A DNA stretch of 64,000 nt from Branchiostoma floridae (lineage: Eukaryota > Chordata > Leptocardii > Amphioxiformes > Branchiostomatidae): NCBI RefSeq assembly GCF_000003815.2, contig NC_049984.1, forward strand, positions 4,497,497 to 4,561,496, given 5' to 3'. Under the pieces are notes generated by a model, which was not told where the DNA came from, did no database searches, and worked only from the letters and a program-made list of their open reading frames with translations. Both the position numbers and the translations under genes were made by a program. Shown here one piece after another: positions 45,163-57,307 of the stretch (its first letter is position 1; every line of letters starts with the position of its first letter).

Positions 45163-48100
45163 CTACACCTTACCTTCCTTTTCTACTTGTGTTTGGTCTT
45201 TCTGTAGTCTGTTATTCTCCTCAACCACATCTTTATTCTTATGTGTCAATGATTCTACTACATCTTCTGCTTTCACATCTTTGATGGTAGGAGTTTCGTG
45301 AAAAGCATCGGGAACGCCTTTGGCATTGTCCAACCGCATTTCTATTATATGTAGCCTTGTTTTAACACTTTTGGCAAAGTCTTTCATGGTTTCGTTCAGC
45401 CCTTGCATATTCGACACCATGGAATCTAGCTGCTGGACATCAAATTGCGGTTGGTGATGCCTGTGGGAGGTGGACTGCTGCGGGAGTTGTCGCAGGGCAG
45501 CTTCGATGGGAAGGACGTAAAGATGGCGCCGCCGGTCATCATCAACGTCATCACCCGTGAGGATACCGAACGTCTCCAGCATCTTGATTGCGTCGGATGA
45601 GTCGAAGGTGATCTTGGAACCAGATTCCAGCAGGATCCAGCGGTTGATGAGCTCCTCCAGCTCAAACACGGTGATGCCACCTGGAAAGTACAAGAAATAT
45701 TTGATTTCCAATAAGATGTATGAACTGGTAGTAGGGTTAACGAGATGTTATGATTTAATTGTGTTGTGTTAAGTGCCAATGATCATACAACCGATCACGA
45801 GGATGTCATGGTGACGCAGTGGTAGGCAAAAAGCAGTAATTTGATGTGCTAATTTAAATATCAATTTTTGATCCAATCTTCTGACGTCCTAGTAGGCACC
45901 GGCTGTCAAATACCCCCAGGTATAAACAACACCAACAGCAATCGCTCGTACATTCCAACACAAGTATAAGCCTGAGAATCTTTAGTTGTCTGAACTGCCA
46001 ACTTCATCAGGGTCAAATGACCAATCACTGTCGTAGCCTAGTTGGAATTTCAATGACAAAATAATCATACAACGAATTTGACTGCTCATTTAGAGATTTA
46101 CCCCACTTGGCACTAGATGAACAATTAAAATGGGAAACCAGGTACACCAGGTAAAGAAAGGGTCAAGCCCAAAGATTCATAATTCTAACCTCTGATGATG
46201 TCCCCTTCATCCTCAGCCTCCAGTTCCAAAGGTGAAGTTCTCCCCAGCAGAAATGTGTAGACAAGAAGTGCCTGTTTCACTGACTCCTCCTGAGCTCTAT
46301 CCACTAATGCAGTAAGCAGCCCCCTATTGTAAATACACAAAATAGTTAAAGCACTGCATGTATTTTCTAAAGTGAAATGTAATACTGAAAATGGTGGATG
46401 GCACTTCAGTACCATAAACATAAAAAATATATCAAAATGTCTGGAACTGTTGGGCTACAACCACTAAAGCTTCATGATTGTACTACATTATCATAGTGGA
46501 CAAGTATGAGCTTCTATGGAAAAATCTCGCAAAGTCCAAATGGTCACCAGAAGTTTATGTCGAAAAGAATTTTATTTTTCATTCTTTGATTTCACTTTTT
46601 TACTCTCTTTGACTTTTATCGTTGTTGCTGCATTTAATCCCTTACAAGTATTTGCATTTTTTTGGGAAAGACCACATAAAGCCATGAATCAACCAAACGA
46701 AACAAAGGGGTACCTGTTACTTGATACGTTTTTGAAGTACAGTGTTCTGGACAGCTCCAGGAGATACAGGTTGCGTCTGTTCTTGTACACGGTCCACGAC
46801 CGAAGGACCACAAAGGCAATGGTTGCCGCCAGCATCAACAAGATGGGGATCTCTAGAGATGCCATCACCAACACAAGACGCTGCAAAGATGAAGTATGAT
46901 ATATGGTTAATCTCCAAGCAGATGCTAGGAGGAAACATTGGAGGCAGATTGTATCAGAATTTGGAGAGCTAGAAAAACAGTTTCACCTCTCAACAAATTC
47001 TGCTTAGAGATTGAAGAATTTAGAACACAATGAGAAAACTAGTTTGCATGTTACATCACAGATGCTAGTCTGGTTGGTTGAAACTAGAAAAGTTAAATGT
47101 ATCAATTTGTATAAATGACACTCCCATTGTGTGACTGCAATAATAAAATTCAATTTACCTGTCAATGTTGTCCACAGTATTTGCATCATAGTCACATGAA
47201 TATAAGCCCCCTTAACATTGAAGTTACAATATGCCACTTTCTGTGGATATTTACAGCATACATGAGCTGTATAAATAATTTTATGTATTGTGTTGATGTG
47301 ACATGTACTACGTGTTATCCAGGACCCCACTGTAAAGCAGTGTGGTTACACTGAGTTGGGCTACCCTGGCTAAAGAAAACAAAAGAAAAAAAGCTGTAAA
47401 AATAAAACCTTTGTAATACAACAAAAAACAATTATTAAGCTTGCCTGTATGATGACACCAAACAATGCTATGAGGATGGTTGTGTACACCATGCCCTTGT
47501 CTGCACGAGTCATCCGTATGCGTGCATCAGGTAACAGGTGTTCTAGCGCCTTACAGGGGATGTCTTTAAAACCTTTCAGGATCAACTGCTGGTCCTTCTT
47601 CAGACGAGCTGCCACTACCACTCTCTTGTAGAAGTATCTATCAAATCAGTGAAATACCGGTCGTTACGCTCAGATTATCAAAATGCTCCAATAAAGTATC
47701 TTAGACAAATTAGAGGCACCAACATATGAATTTTTACTCCAAAATTGCACAAATTTTGAATATGTATACTTTCATACATCACTATGGTCCAGTATTGGTA
47801 TTTCGTGAATGTTGCTATGCAATATTTATGCATGGCAACAATTCAACAAATAGCTACAGAGAGTATAGGTTGTCTAAATGCTGCTCCACCATGAATACAT
47901 CCCAAATCAGGGGACCCCAAAAGACGTAATAAAACTTCTAGAAGCAATACAAAGATCAAAATCAAAGATTTATGAAGTAATCCCAACTTTTTCTCTTTCT
48001 CTACAGGATTGGCCAGCTTTCTGTAGACCAGGCTATACCACGCTGGTGACTGATCATGTATCTCTTCCTTTCCAAAGGCCCAGAACTTCAGGATGGCATA

Positions 48101-51100
48101 TGCATCTGGATTCACATCAACCTGAGAACAATACATAAAACTTCCTGTTAACATGTAAAAGTGGGGTTCAAGTGCTACCAACTGACCAGTCCAACTGGTT
48201 TGGAAAGCTTGGCCTAACAGTTATGGTGTTGGGTTAGCAAGCTGGCAGGCCAGGGTTCAAATCTCAGGAGCCAGGAGACTGTTTCTACTTGCCTCTCTTA
48301 TGTGTTTCAAGTATACTTTGATATAGAAGTTTGCTCTGTCTTTTTAACACAGTCAAAGTATGCTTATCAAATTTTCAACTGTTTCTTGTCTTCTATGTAA
48401 TGTAAAGAGTCCAGTGGTTGGTGACCCTGCCTTTGGATCAAGAGATCAGGAGTTTGAATCCCGACTGCTGTTGCTCACCCAACATGTACGCTACTGGAAA
48501 AAAGGCACAGTCATCAGGACAGGATATTAAGCCATGTTTCACTGTTAATTGTGCTTGTTTAAAAGAGCTAGGGGATGTCCCCTTGTTACCAAAAAAATAT
48601 AAATACTGAATACATTGTATTTTCTGACCATTCCGAGATCTGCTCTCCTGTGACATAATTGGGTTTGAGCTCACTCTTTATTATTCTTAACAGCTTAGTT
48701 CACGTCTGGCACAATGACTTGCATAGTGGGTCATAGGTGACTGGAAGTTTGTATCATCTGCTGCCCGAGTTTTTTTGCAACACCTCTGGGATGGAACCTT
48801 CATAGTACATGTACTATTGCAATTGGTTTGGCTGTCAATGGGTGTTGGGTAATGAAATTATGCCTCCAAGAAGCTTTGACCCTCACCTTTCTGGCAAGAG
48901 ATGTATCACAGGCAATCAGTATACACAACAAAGACCAAAGAGGCAGTTCTGAACTCTTTGTTGAAAAGATATATCAGAGTTCTTTCATGTTACAATTCTT
49001 GTAATTTTGACAACTTGTGGCAACATTTGTTAGAATGGACTCTCCCAAATTTCCCTATGCAATAATGGACTCTTCCAAAGACACCACCATGCAAAATGGA
49101 CTCTATTTATCTTATGACCACGCGATTGTATTTATTGACAAGAGAGCAGAAAGTATTAGCTGTACTGTGTAGATTCTTACCATGACTCCATTTTCAGACA
49201 CGTGATCTTTCAACGCCTCTACCACCACGTGACGCGGCAGCTCAATGTAGCTCGCTTTCTTGATGAGTGACGACAGCTTCTGTATCAAGAAGAACTCGTT
49301 TTCCACCCGTTCGTGTTCTGTCATGTGACGTGTAGCGACCGTTTCCTTGTCGGGGTTCACCGGGTCAAACATTGTCTGCATTTCATCAAAGCAAATAAGA
49401 ATAAACAAAGGGCAAAACAAATTAGAGTAATAAGATTCTGTTGTAGATAACAATGCTCAGTTATCAAATGCTGCATTTCTTTAAATTAAATGTACCAAAT
49501 TTGGGGATGTATTGGGTACATCTAATGAAGCATTTTCCAAGAGAAATTTTGCTGATGAATTTTGACACATTTTGCTGAGACACTTTCAGCTTGAAAAGGC
49601 ACCAATTGCTAGTAATTACCTGTAATTTGTTATCCAATGATATGTCTATAAATGTGATGAATTACAATTGATAAACAATTTCACAAATACCTTTTCACTT
49701 TCAATAAATGCAGTATGGATTGGGATATTTTCTTTAAGGCAAACTCATTTCCAGAAGCAGAACAGTGTTATTCTTTAAGATACTTTCTTCTTCTTGAAAA
49801 TACAATTTTGAAAAATTCCATTGCAAATGTAACAGAAACAGAAATGGACCATAGCGATCCCAGGATGACATACAGTCCTACAACAGAATATTGCTTCCCT
49901 TGCAAACTGAATGTCAAGTTGTCAATACAATTCATTTTTTTGATTCATAGAAAAAGAATCTGCAGGAACAGACCATCTGTTTCTGGGGTTGAGTTCCCCT
50001 TTAAGCATGACATTACCTCATAGATAACATCAAGCATTGGAGGTTTGCATCACATGCTTACACATCAATCTAGACTTAAAGTTCTGACCTAAAGATGTTG
50101 CAAACGCACCTCTTTGTCCGGGTTGATTGGATCGAAGACATGCTACATCGCAAGCAGCAATAACAAACAAAAGAAAATTAGTGGAACAATGCACAGCACA
50201 CTGTTACTTTTCATGAAAAGCTATGGAAACAGAAAAAAAGAAGAAAATGGTTGGATGAAGGGATATCAAAACAAACTAGTCTACAAACAATTCCATGATT
50301 GCCAAAGCATGGTTGCTACGGTACCTTCACTAGCAATGTACACCTGAAATGTACACTGTGCAGAATTTTTGCCATTCTTCTAGTCTAAGAATTGTTTGGG
50401 TTCTACTTTTTAGTCTTGAAAGACTTAACAATTCTTTAATATTTTCTTCAAGGACATGGACAATCCTTCTTAAAACATTCAAGTCATGCACTTAAGTTTA
50501 CAATGTTAAATATGAACAAATACACTTCATTTCCTGATGGCAGTACCTTCATATCAATTAGAATCTTGTGATATTCATCAGTGATCGCAGTGTCCAGTGC
50601 ATCGGAAAACTCCGAGAAGTGATCCAGGTACGTTGTGTGGATGATTCCCTCCATACGTTGCATGAGTCGCATAACCAGCGACCGCCGGGTGATGGGGATG
50701 AAACGTTCCGGGAACTCCTCCTCTGATGGGACCCCGAGAGGAGTCGCCCTCTGCACCGATGTGTCTGCTGTCTGGGTGGCAATGGGGGCAGCTGCTGTCG
50801 TGGGCCATTTCAGTTTGCTACGGAGGTTTACCAGCCTGGCTGCTGCACTATACTGAAAAATAGGAGAACACGATCAAATTGACCATCTACCGGTACATTT
50901 ATTTTGCAGAAATTTTGCAGAAATTTTTCCAATTCTTATGGTAAAGTCAAGTCATGTTAGTTTTCTTTCACTATCAAACATTTTTATACAGAAGATAATC
51001 TTTAATCATTATGTTAAGAATTGGTACTGATTAATTACTTTTCTACTCACAATCCCCTGCCTGGCCTGGTAGGAAATGGCTCTCATGAGTCATATAGTTG

Positions 51101-51786
51101 AGTCTTTCCAAAGCAGGATGGAGGTCTGCACGTTTTTATTTACAGTCTTTAACGACATTTCCATAGTCAAGAAAAAGGTAAGAGAAATGTATATGTCCAC
51201 ATTCTGTGCAACCAATTCACCATGACAACAGGTGTGCATCCATCCCATCTGTGTTGTCATGGTAATGAACTTGTACCTACTCTGATCCATGAATTGAAAA
51301 GGATTTTGGCTTGCTACCTTACTGTTAAGGGACATCAAGGACATGGAGACATATGTAGTCAAACCTAGATTCGTAGACTAACCAAATAAGCTCTGAACCA
51401 AGTTAGGTAAATACAGTGTCCTCAACACGTCAAGGTTGCATAATTCATTATGGAGCATATTATTATTAAGATGTCTATATTGTTTTGATATATTCCATAT
51501 TTACTGTAAGCACATGTATCAGATTCCTTGTATACACTTTCTAACATAGGACAGTAAAGTTTACAAGACGTTTATAACGTTACACAGGTGGCATGTTGTT
51601 GTTTACAAGTCTTTAACGACCTTCCCAAGGACATCAACAAATGTTACGACAAAGGTCACAAAATGTAGACGTTCTGTGTACCTTACTGGACTGACTTACG
51701 TTGTTTCTGGAGGTGTGAAGTCCAAGGGACAGGATTCTAAGGCGGAAATTCCCCACACGACAGCAGAAAAGGGCTGGACCGCCCAT
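45163..51786 (-). CDS. TMEM143: Transmembrane protein 143 (DUF3754)
   Basis: Mitochondrial membrane protein of unknown role. Eight minus-strand exons join in phase: 51700-51786, 50547-50852, 49181-49375, 47988-48121, 47445-47637, 46714-46880, 46190-46323 and 45163-45680, giving 577 residues. Family landmarks: ERFIPITRRSLVMRLMQRM, FDPVNPDKET, AILKFWAFGKE, YFYKRVVVAARLKKDQQ, GFKDIPCKALEHLLPDARI, and two membrane segments at about 288-304 and 312-335. The first exon is a basic mitochondrial presequence. Intron 5 has a GC donor (CAG then GCAAGC) with a normal AG acceptor. The C-terminal exon is longer than in human (459 residues in total there) and ends in a charged, probably coiled-coil tail. 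It is head-to-head with GINS2. Confidence 0.92.
46910..47011. mobile_element. Foldback element, ATCTCCAAGCAG termini (copy 4, degenerate)
   Basis: The left end 'atctccaagcagat' and the right end 'ctgcttagagat' are inverted, with little inner pairing left. It lies 30 bp upstream (minus strand) of the TMEM143 exon 6 acceptor, where branch-point sequence would be expected. Confidence 0.55.
48205..48610 (+). repeat. Two tRNA-derived SINE heads
   Basis: Two tRNA-like blocks have B boxes: AGGGTTCAAATCTC near 48,252 and GGAGTTTGAATCCC near 48,450. The second is followed by a SINE body with 'aggacaggatattaag' and ends in an A-rich tail near 48,590. Both lie in TMEM143 intron 3. They are not functional tRNAs. 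Confidence 0.6.
50110..50142 (-). other. Candidate 33-nt cassette micro-exon of TMEM143
   Basis: Inside intron 2, an 11-codon stretch encodes HVFDPINPDKE. It nearly repeats the start of exon 3, TMFDPVNPDKE. It has a donor-like GTGCGT directly after GAG and a TAG acceptor before it, though the polypyrimidine tract is weak. Its length is a multiple of three and it would fit between exons 2 and 3 in phase 0. It could be an alternative exon or the remnant of a partial exon duplication. Confidence 0.5.
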
Positions 51787-52352
51787 CTTTACATGTTTGG
51801 GGTCATCAGGGTGGGAGGTCGGAGGTTACTTGGAGCTTAGGAGCGACAAAACGCAAATCAAACTTATGTTATAAAATATACTGTATAGTAAAGCTAGATC
51901 ATCTTGTAAAATTGTATGTGGTTGGTTATATAATGGTCTATTTTACTTACTTAAGATAGTTTATGTGACATATGATCTTGCTTTCGAATGTTTGCTCTAA
52001 AATAATGATGCTTATTTTATGTTCTGTCGCCTTCTTCCATGCTGCATTGCGAATTTTTCCCGCGAAAACGAAAAGAGGAAATCGTCCAGACCGGTGTCCA
52101 AATCATCCTCAAGCTTTCTATCTTTTTTCGGAGTTCAGTATGGCAGTGTGAGTTTCCGAGTAGAAATTCTGATCTAGAAAATGTCAGTGCGTCACGGAAT
52201 CCATTAGGCCTCCGTCCTGTTGGACAAAGAACGCGGATTTTGTGTCGGCAGCCATATCGCCCCCCTCCCCATACCTGTTGGAAATGCACATGTGAGAGAC
52301 TTTGACGTTGTTGTTGTAGCACCGTTCTGTTTGAGAGGACTGCGTTGTCGAT
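51787..52352. promoter_or_regulatory. Bidirectional promoter, TMEM143 and GINS2
   Basis: The start codons of TMEM143 (51,786, minus) and GINS2 (52,353, plus) lie 566 bp apart and point outward. The region contains the E2F site below. Confidence 0.6.
52055..52068. promoter_or_regulatory. Palindromic E2F site upstream of GINS2
   Basis: TTTTCCCGCGAAAA, a full consensus E2F site (TTTSSCGC on both strands), lies 285 bp upstream of the GINS2 ATG. GINS subunits are S-phase genes under E2F control in animals, so position and motif agree. Confidence 0.7.
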
Positions 52353-55300
52353 ATGGACCCTTCAGAAGTAGAATTCCTGGCTGAGAAGGAGATGGTACAC
52401 ATCGTGCCCAACTTCTCCATGGACAGGATGTATCTTATTGGGGTAAGTTTGAAACTTAGTTACAGTGTTGTTGTGTTGTGTTGTGTTGTAAAATTGATTT
52501 CGTGTATGTAGAGTAGAATCTATGATCATGTCTGTATCATACTGTAAGTGCAGAAACTTTCGCGGTGGATTAATGTTCGCGGTTTTCGCGGTGGCCGCTT
52601 CACTGCGAACTTAAAAACACTGGGTGCATGGTGCTACCGCAAAATTAAAGCCACCGCAAAAAGTCCTTTTTCCCGCTGCTGCGAAATTAAATCCCCATGA
52701 ACTTAAATACAATTACAGTACTCTGTATCCTGTCAGTTTTTTTTCTTCAGAAAGTTGATACGTTATTGTTGTTGTGATACCAACTGGTGAACTGTACATT
52801 AAAGTGTGCATGTTACAGGTAAAGCAGGTCAAACTGGAATCGTGATGCCCGAGACAAAGTTTTGTGATAGTCAATAGTGTGATTCGTCCTCTCCACGGCT
52901 TGCTCTTTCAGCCTTCCATGTCGGGTGACCCTACGTTTCTAAGTAAACGTGTAACGTTAGAAGTTTGACATTTGAAGTAATTGACTGAAACTTCCCAACT
53001 CATGGCTTTATTAGTTTATGTCCACTTTGAGAGAATGAATCCCAAGCAGCCCTTCCAACTCGGATTCAAAGCTGTCCTATGGAATCTCAGGATTTGATCC
53101 ATTTGGAACATGGGAGTGGTTTACCGCTGGCACCTAACACAGCTCAAATAGTGTTTTTTTCAAGGCTACTAGTTAGTAAAAGAAGACTGAATCTTGTGAC
53201 ATGATATAGGAGTAAATTTGTTACTTGTAATTTTTGATAAAATTTACTTTTCTTGTTTTGTAGGGTGATATCGGTCCCTTCAACCCCGGTCTCCCTGTGC
53301 AGATCCCCCTGTGGATGGCCATCAACCTGAAACAGCGACAGAAGTGCAGGATACAGCCTCCTGACTGGATGGATGTGGGTATGTAATATCTGAAAGTGTA
53401 TCTACATATATCTGGTATAGGGCTATGTTCCTATAATCTTTCAGACTCACGCTTTCCATTGTAGTGGTTAAGTGGGTAGAGTGTTTACCATACCCCTCAG
53501 TGTTCTCCACGGGTAGGTCATGGCATCTATTTGTTACCGGGTCCCGGGTTCATTTTAAGTTTGACTTGAATTGAACCTGGTGCCCGACCGGGCCCCAAAA
53601 TAACCTGGGAGCTGCAAGGTGTCCCATGGGGCCACGTAGGGGTCACGTTTTAAAGTGCCAAAAAACAGCCTGTGAACTGCCCGGCAGGGCCCCCATTTCC
53701 AATATTTGGGACCTAAGTCTTAGGCCTAGGAAAAAAAATGTTGTGTTTCCTGTTTCAGTCCTGAAAAAATTAGGGTCGGTAGGTAGGAGATATCTTTTTT
53801 TTTTGTAATTTTTTTTAGGCTAGCCAAAAATCTAGTGATACATATTACAATACAGTTGAACAAAGGAAACTGAAATGCATGAGGACACTTGTCTTTCAAT
53901 GTCAAACTTTGATTTTGTGCACAATAGATACATTAATCCTTCATTAGATAGGGCAAGCAGACTGTTTTTACTTCAATAGGAAGCAGGCTGAATAAAAATT
54001 CTAACTGGAAGTTTTGTGACTCCACTGCCCACCCAAAAAAAAGTCTAGGGTCGGCAGGTTTTTCTAGGGAAGGTAGGGAAACAGGAAACACAACATTTTT
54101 TTTCCTAGGCCTTACAGATACATGTGGTAGTGTACAGGTTCAGAGGCCTGACCCATTATCAGCTGTGTATGAAGTTATTCCCATCCTTGTAATCATTAAG
54201 ACATTGTTTTCTTCTTATGCCTGCCACAGAAAAACTACAGGAGAAAAAAGAAGAAGAAGAGGGCTCAGAGTTCTTCAAGCCCATGCTGAACAAGCATTAC
54301 ATGGAAGTGGCACAACTCTTACTCACACAGTAAGCTTAGATATGCTATATTATTTATTATCATAAAGAGTCTCTTTTTACACAACCGCAGCTTTATTTTC
54401 ACTGACTTTTTGGTGACTGTCTGTCACTTTCATCAGGGCATTTCTGACTGGTTCATATTGTACCGCAGCAATATGTGTCACTGCTTACAGGTGCGGTCAC
54501 AAATGTAAGTTACCGGTACTTGCAAATATACAGTGAGGAAGTCTTAATGCTTGTGTCAATGGGTAAAATCATCTAAAGGGACCACCAAAAAGTGGTGACA
54601 TTGGCCAGGTGGTCCTTATGTAGAGGTGGTCTCTTGTACAGGTTTGACTTTTGTGTTGATAATGTCACTGTAAAGAAGTAGAGCCAGTTCTTGCAGCTTT
54701 TCTACAGCATTTTTGGTTTTTTTTTTTTTTTTTTCAAACTATATTGGACCAGCTATGATGTGATGGTCAGACACAGAACTCCCGGTAGGTAAGCTTCACT
54801 CTGTCATGCAAGACTTGGATTTGTTGGAAATCCAGGTGTCAACTCTCGGAAGATGAACTGAACTGATTATACCGGTAGTTTAATTTTAAACACTTGTCTC
54901 TTTTGTAGTGCAACAGATGATATCCCGAGGGCAGATGAGGTCAGGACTCTGATCAAGGATATCTGGGACATCCGGACAGCCAAGCTGCGCACCTCTGTGG
55001 ACAAGTTCGTCTCAGAGCAGGAATCCCACGCTCAGGTAAGGCCACAACAGTTTCACTTGGTGGTTCTTTGTTGTTTCTTAGGTTTGATAGATACATAGTA
55101 GTAATAAGCCCTCTCACAGAGATCAGAAAACATGTGCAGTGACAGTAAGTAATATATACAAGGTAAAGTCCCCGTAAAAGAAAACAAAACCCGTCTGGAC
55201 ATTGTTATGCAAAATCAAAGCAATGGTCCAGAGAAGGGGTGTTTTCTTACGGGGACTTTACCTTTGACACATTACCTAGAATGTCCATTCCTGTTGCTGC

Positions 55301-55585
55301 ACATGCGTTCCGATCTCTGTGAGAGGGCTTGTGGTGATCTGGAATATCAGAAGAATATCAGTGTGTTGAATGTCACATGACGCATTTCGAAGTAATCTAC
55401 ATTTTATATAGTTCTAGAGTTTGATTTATCTTTGTAACACAATTTTTTTTAAATTTCAACTTCAGCTGGATGACCTTTCTCTGATGGAAATCAACACGAT
55501 GAGACAGTTCCTGACACAGGCACTGGATCACATGCACCAACTGCGAGCACCACAAGGGGGCGCCACTCAACATACACAGGAATGA
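52353..55585 (+). CDS. GINS2: GINS complex subunit 2 (PSF2)
   Basis: Subunit of the GINS tetramer, which joins MCM2-7 and CDC45 to make the replicative helicase. Five exons join in phase: 52353-52442, 53264-53378, 54230-54329, 54909-55035 and 55466-55585, giving 183 residues (human: 185). It starts with [15 protein letters not shown]. Landmarks are [61 protein letters not shown] and [21 protein letters not shown], all in the same order as human PSF2. Polyadenylation signal AATAAA is at 56,238. Introns 2 and 4 each hold a foldback transposon. Confidence 0.96.
52545..52735. repeat. Foldback-like repeat with 'ttcgcggt' core
   Basis: In GINS2 intron 1, phrases 'tttcgcggtgg' and 'ttcgcggttttcgcggtgg' are answered by 'ccaccgcaaaaag' and 'ctgcgaaattaaat' further on. 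The ends are 'actgtaagtgcag' and 'caattacagta'. A related fragment is near 2,745-2,835. Non-coding. Confidence 0.55.
53510..53715. repeat. Dispersed G/C-rich repeat, copy 2 of 2
   Basis: Same family as 16,620-16,900, shorter. It lies in GINS2 intron 2, just before the Harbinger-type MITE. Confidence 0.7.
53723..54111. mobile_element. Harbinger-type MITE in GINS2 intron 2
   Basis: About 390 bp with inverted ends beginning GGCCTAGGAAAAAAAATG, flanked by TTA on both sides. It has no coding capacity. The end sequence (GGCC) and three-base duplication match the element at 28,890, although the interiors differ. Confidence 0.75.
55106..55330. mobile_element. Foldback element in GINS2 intron 4
   Basis: The ends 'aagccctctcacagagatc' and their complement pair, and an inner pair 'ggtaaagtccccgtaa' with 'ttacggggactttacc' extends the hairpin. 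I found no clear target duplication. Confidence 0.7.
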
Positions 55586-57307
55586 CACAGAACTTGTGCC
55601 TCTTTTTATGAACTTTTCTCTCTATGGGAAGAATGGGTGATCTTCTGTGTATCATTGATCATCATGTCAGCATATATATGACTTTTGCTGAAATTTAATA
55701 CCAGAATGGTATAGGATTGGATATATGTATTTTTAATTTCTGATTCTCAGTGAGTCTATGGGACCAACTGTTAGAATTTGTGACTAAAGTGTGTATGCAA
55801 GAATGGAGTGGTATTGTATACTATATAGAGTTTGAGTTAACTGTATACTGTATACTAAGGAGATAGTATTTACCAATTATGTATGTACCAAAAGAAAATC
55901 TATGTACAGGGTCCCACCCTTCTTTTTGAAAATTGTAGCACAGATTTCCAAAGAATTTATTGTAATGAGACAAAAGAGGCCCTGTTAATACAGCTTGAAA
56001 TGTAAGCTTGATATTGATAAGCTTTGTATGGCTGCCCCTTGTTGCCATTTTGTTTTGTACTTTTTCATTAGAAAGATTGGTAGTAAGTTATACAGTATAC
56101 TGGTATACTAAGACTAAGTTCTAGATTACAAATATGTAGTACACTATGAGTTCACAAGTATAGTGAACCAATTTGGCACCAAACTATGAGTCATTCTCAC
56201 AGCCTCATCAATTTACTGGGAGATTACATTCACTCTCAATAAATACAAGTCAAGCCTTTTGTACTGTCTTTATTTCAGCATGTAGAATATTTTTTTATAA
56301 TCATCAAATGATTTGTAGTAGCCAATACCCAGTTTGAAAAAATGGTGAGTCACTGAGCCAGTGTGTGTGTGTGTGAGAGTGAGTGAAAGAAAGCATTATG
56401 CCTCACCTAAATAGAGGTTGACTGTAATTTTACTTCAACTAGGGCTGGGTACCGGTACAAAACCGGTTTTTCTCTTTGGACCGGTCCAGAAAAACCGGAC
56501 CTGAAAAAATTCGGTGGACCGGATGTTGGACCGATTGGAAAATGAACTGATTATATGATCAGGCATTCACACGTTTTGGGGGTTATCGGTCTAGGCAAAT
56601 GACAAGAGCGAAGCAGAGTAAACTCTTAAGTCATTTTTACTAACTTTTACAGTCATTCGTACAGAGGTAGTTTATAGCCTTGTAGGATTTTGTAAACACC
56701 AGTGGGAGTTGAATACTACACAAAACAGATTTCTTTGTAGCAAAATGGACCATTGTTTTGATTACATACCAGTTCCATTCACAAGTTTTTACATAGTGAA
56801 TCAGGTCCAGACCTGGACCTGATCCTCTGAACCGGACCTGGACCTGAATTTTCTGTACCGGTACCCACCCCTAACCTCAACTATTATCAATTAAACATCT
56901 AGCGACTAGTCCCGAGGATTCTACGATATCTTCCCGCTGCAGTTAAAATTTACTTCACTATGAGGTGCTTGTGATCACATTTTTTTATTTACTTCACCCC
57001 CTGAGCTGCCCGCTCAGCGTGAATGGTTTGCTCCACCAGCTGGTGCCCCGAGGTGCATGCTGGGTGCAGCAGACGGTAATTTACGACCCGGTGACCCCGG
57101 CCGACAACACGGGGAAGTCGTGCGGGGAGAGAGAGTCCCGCTGCCCGTGCACTTCAGGAGGCTCCCCTGCCGCGATAAACCTTCGCCGAGCTCACAAACA
57201 TTTCCGGCAGCGTTTCGTGTGGTGGTGGTTTACTGGGATGTGTGAACGTGTCCGCGGAATGCGGTTGTCAGTGATTTGGTGAAGCGAGGGGGATCGCTGC
57301 TGTCAAC
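55586..57307. other. GINS2 3' UTR and intergenic region
   Basis: The left part is probably the GINS2 3' UTR, up to the AATAAA at 56,238. A hAT-type MITE fills 56,440-56,873. From about 57,000 the sequence turns CpG-rich and is the likely promoter and 5' UTR of the next gene. Confidence 0.6.
56440..56873. mobile_element. hAT-type MITE, TAGGGSTGGGTACCGGTAC termini
   Basis: 434 bp. The 19-bp ends are inverted with one mismatch (TAGGGCTGGGTACCGGTAC on the left). The 8-bp flanks are ACTTCAAC on the left and ACCTCAAC on the right, a target duplication with one difference. Inside, blocks with 'ggaccggtcc' and 'ggtccagacctggacctga' are rich in self-pairing. Non-coding. Confidence 0.85.
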
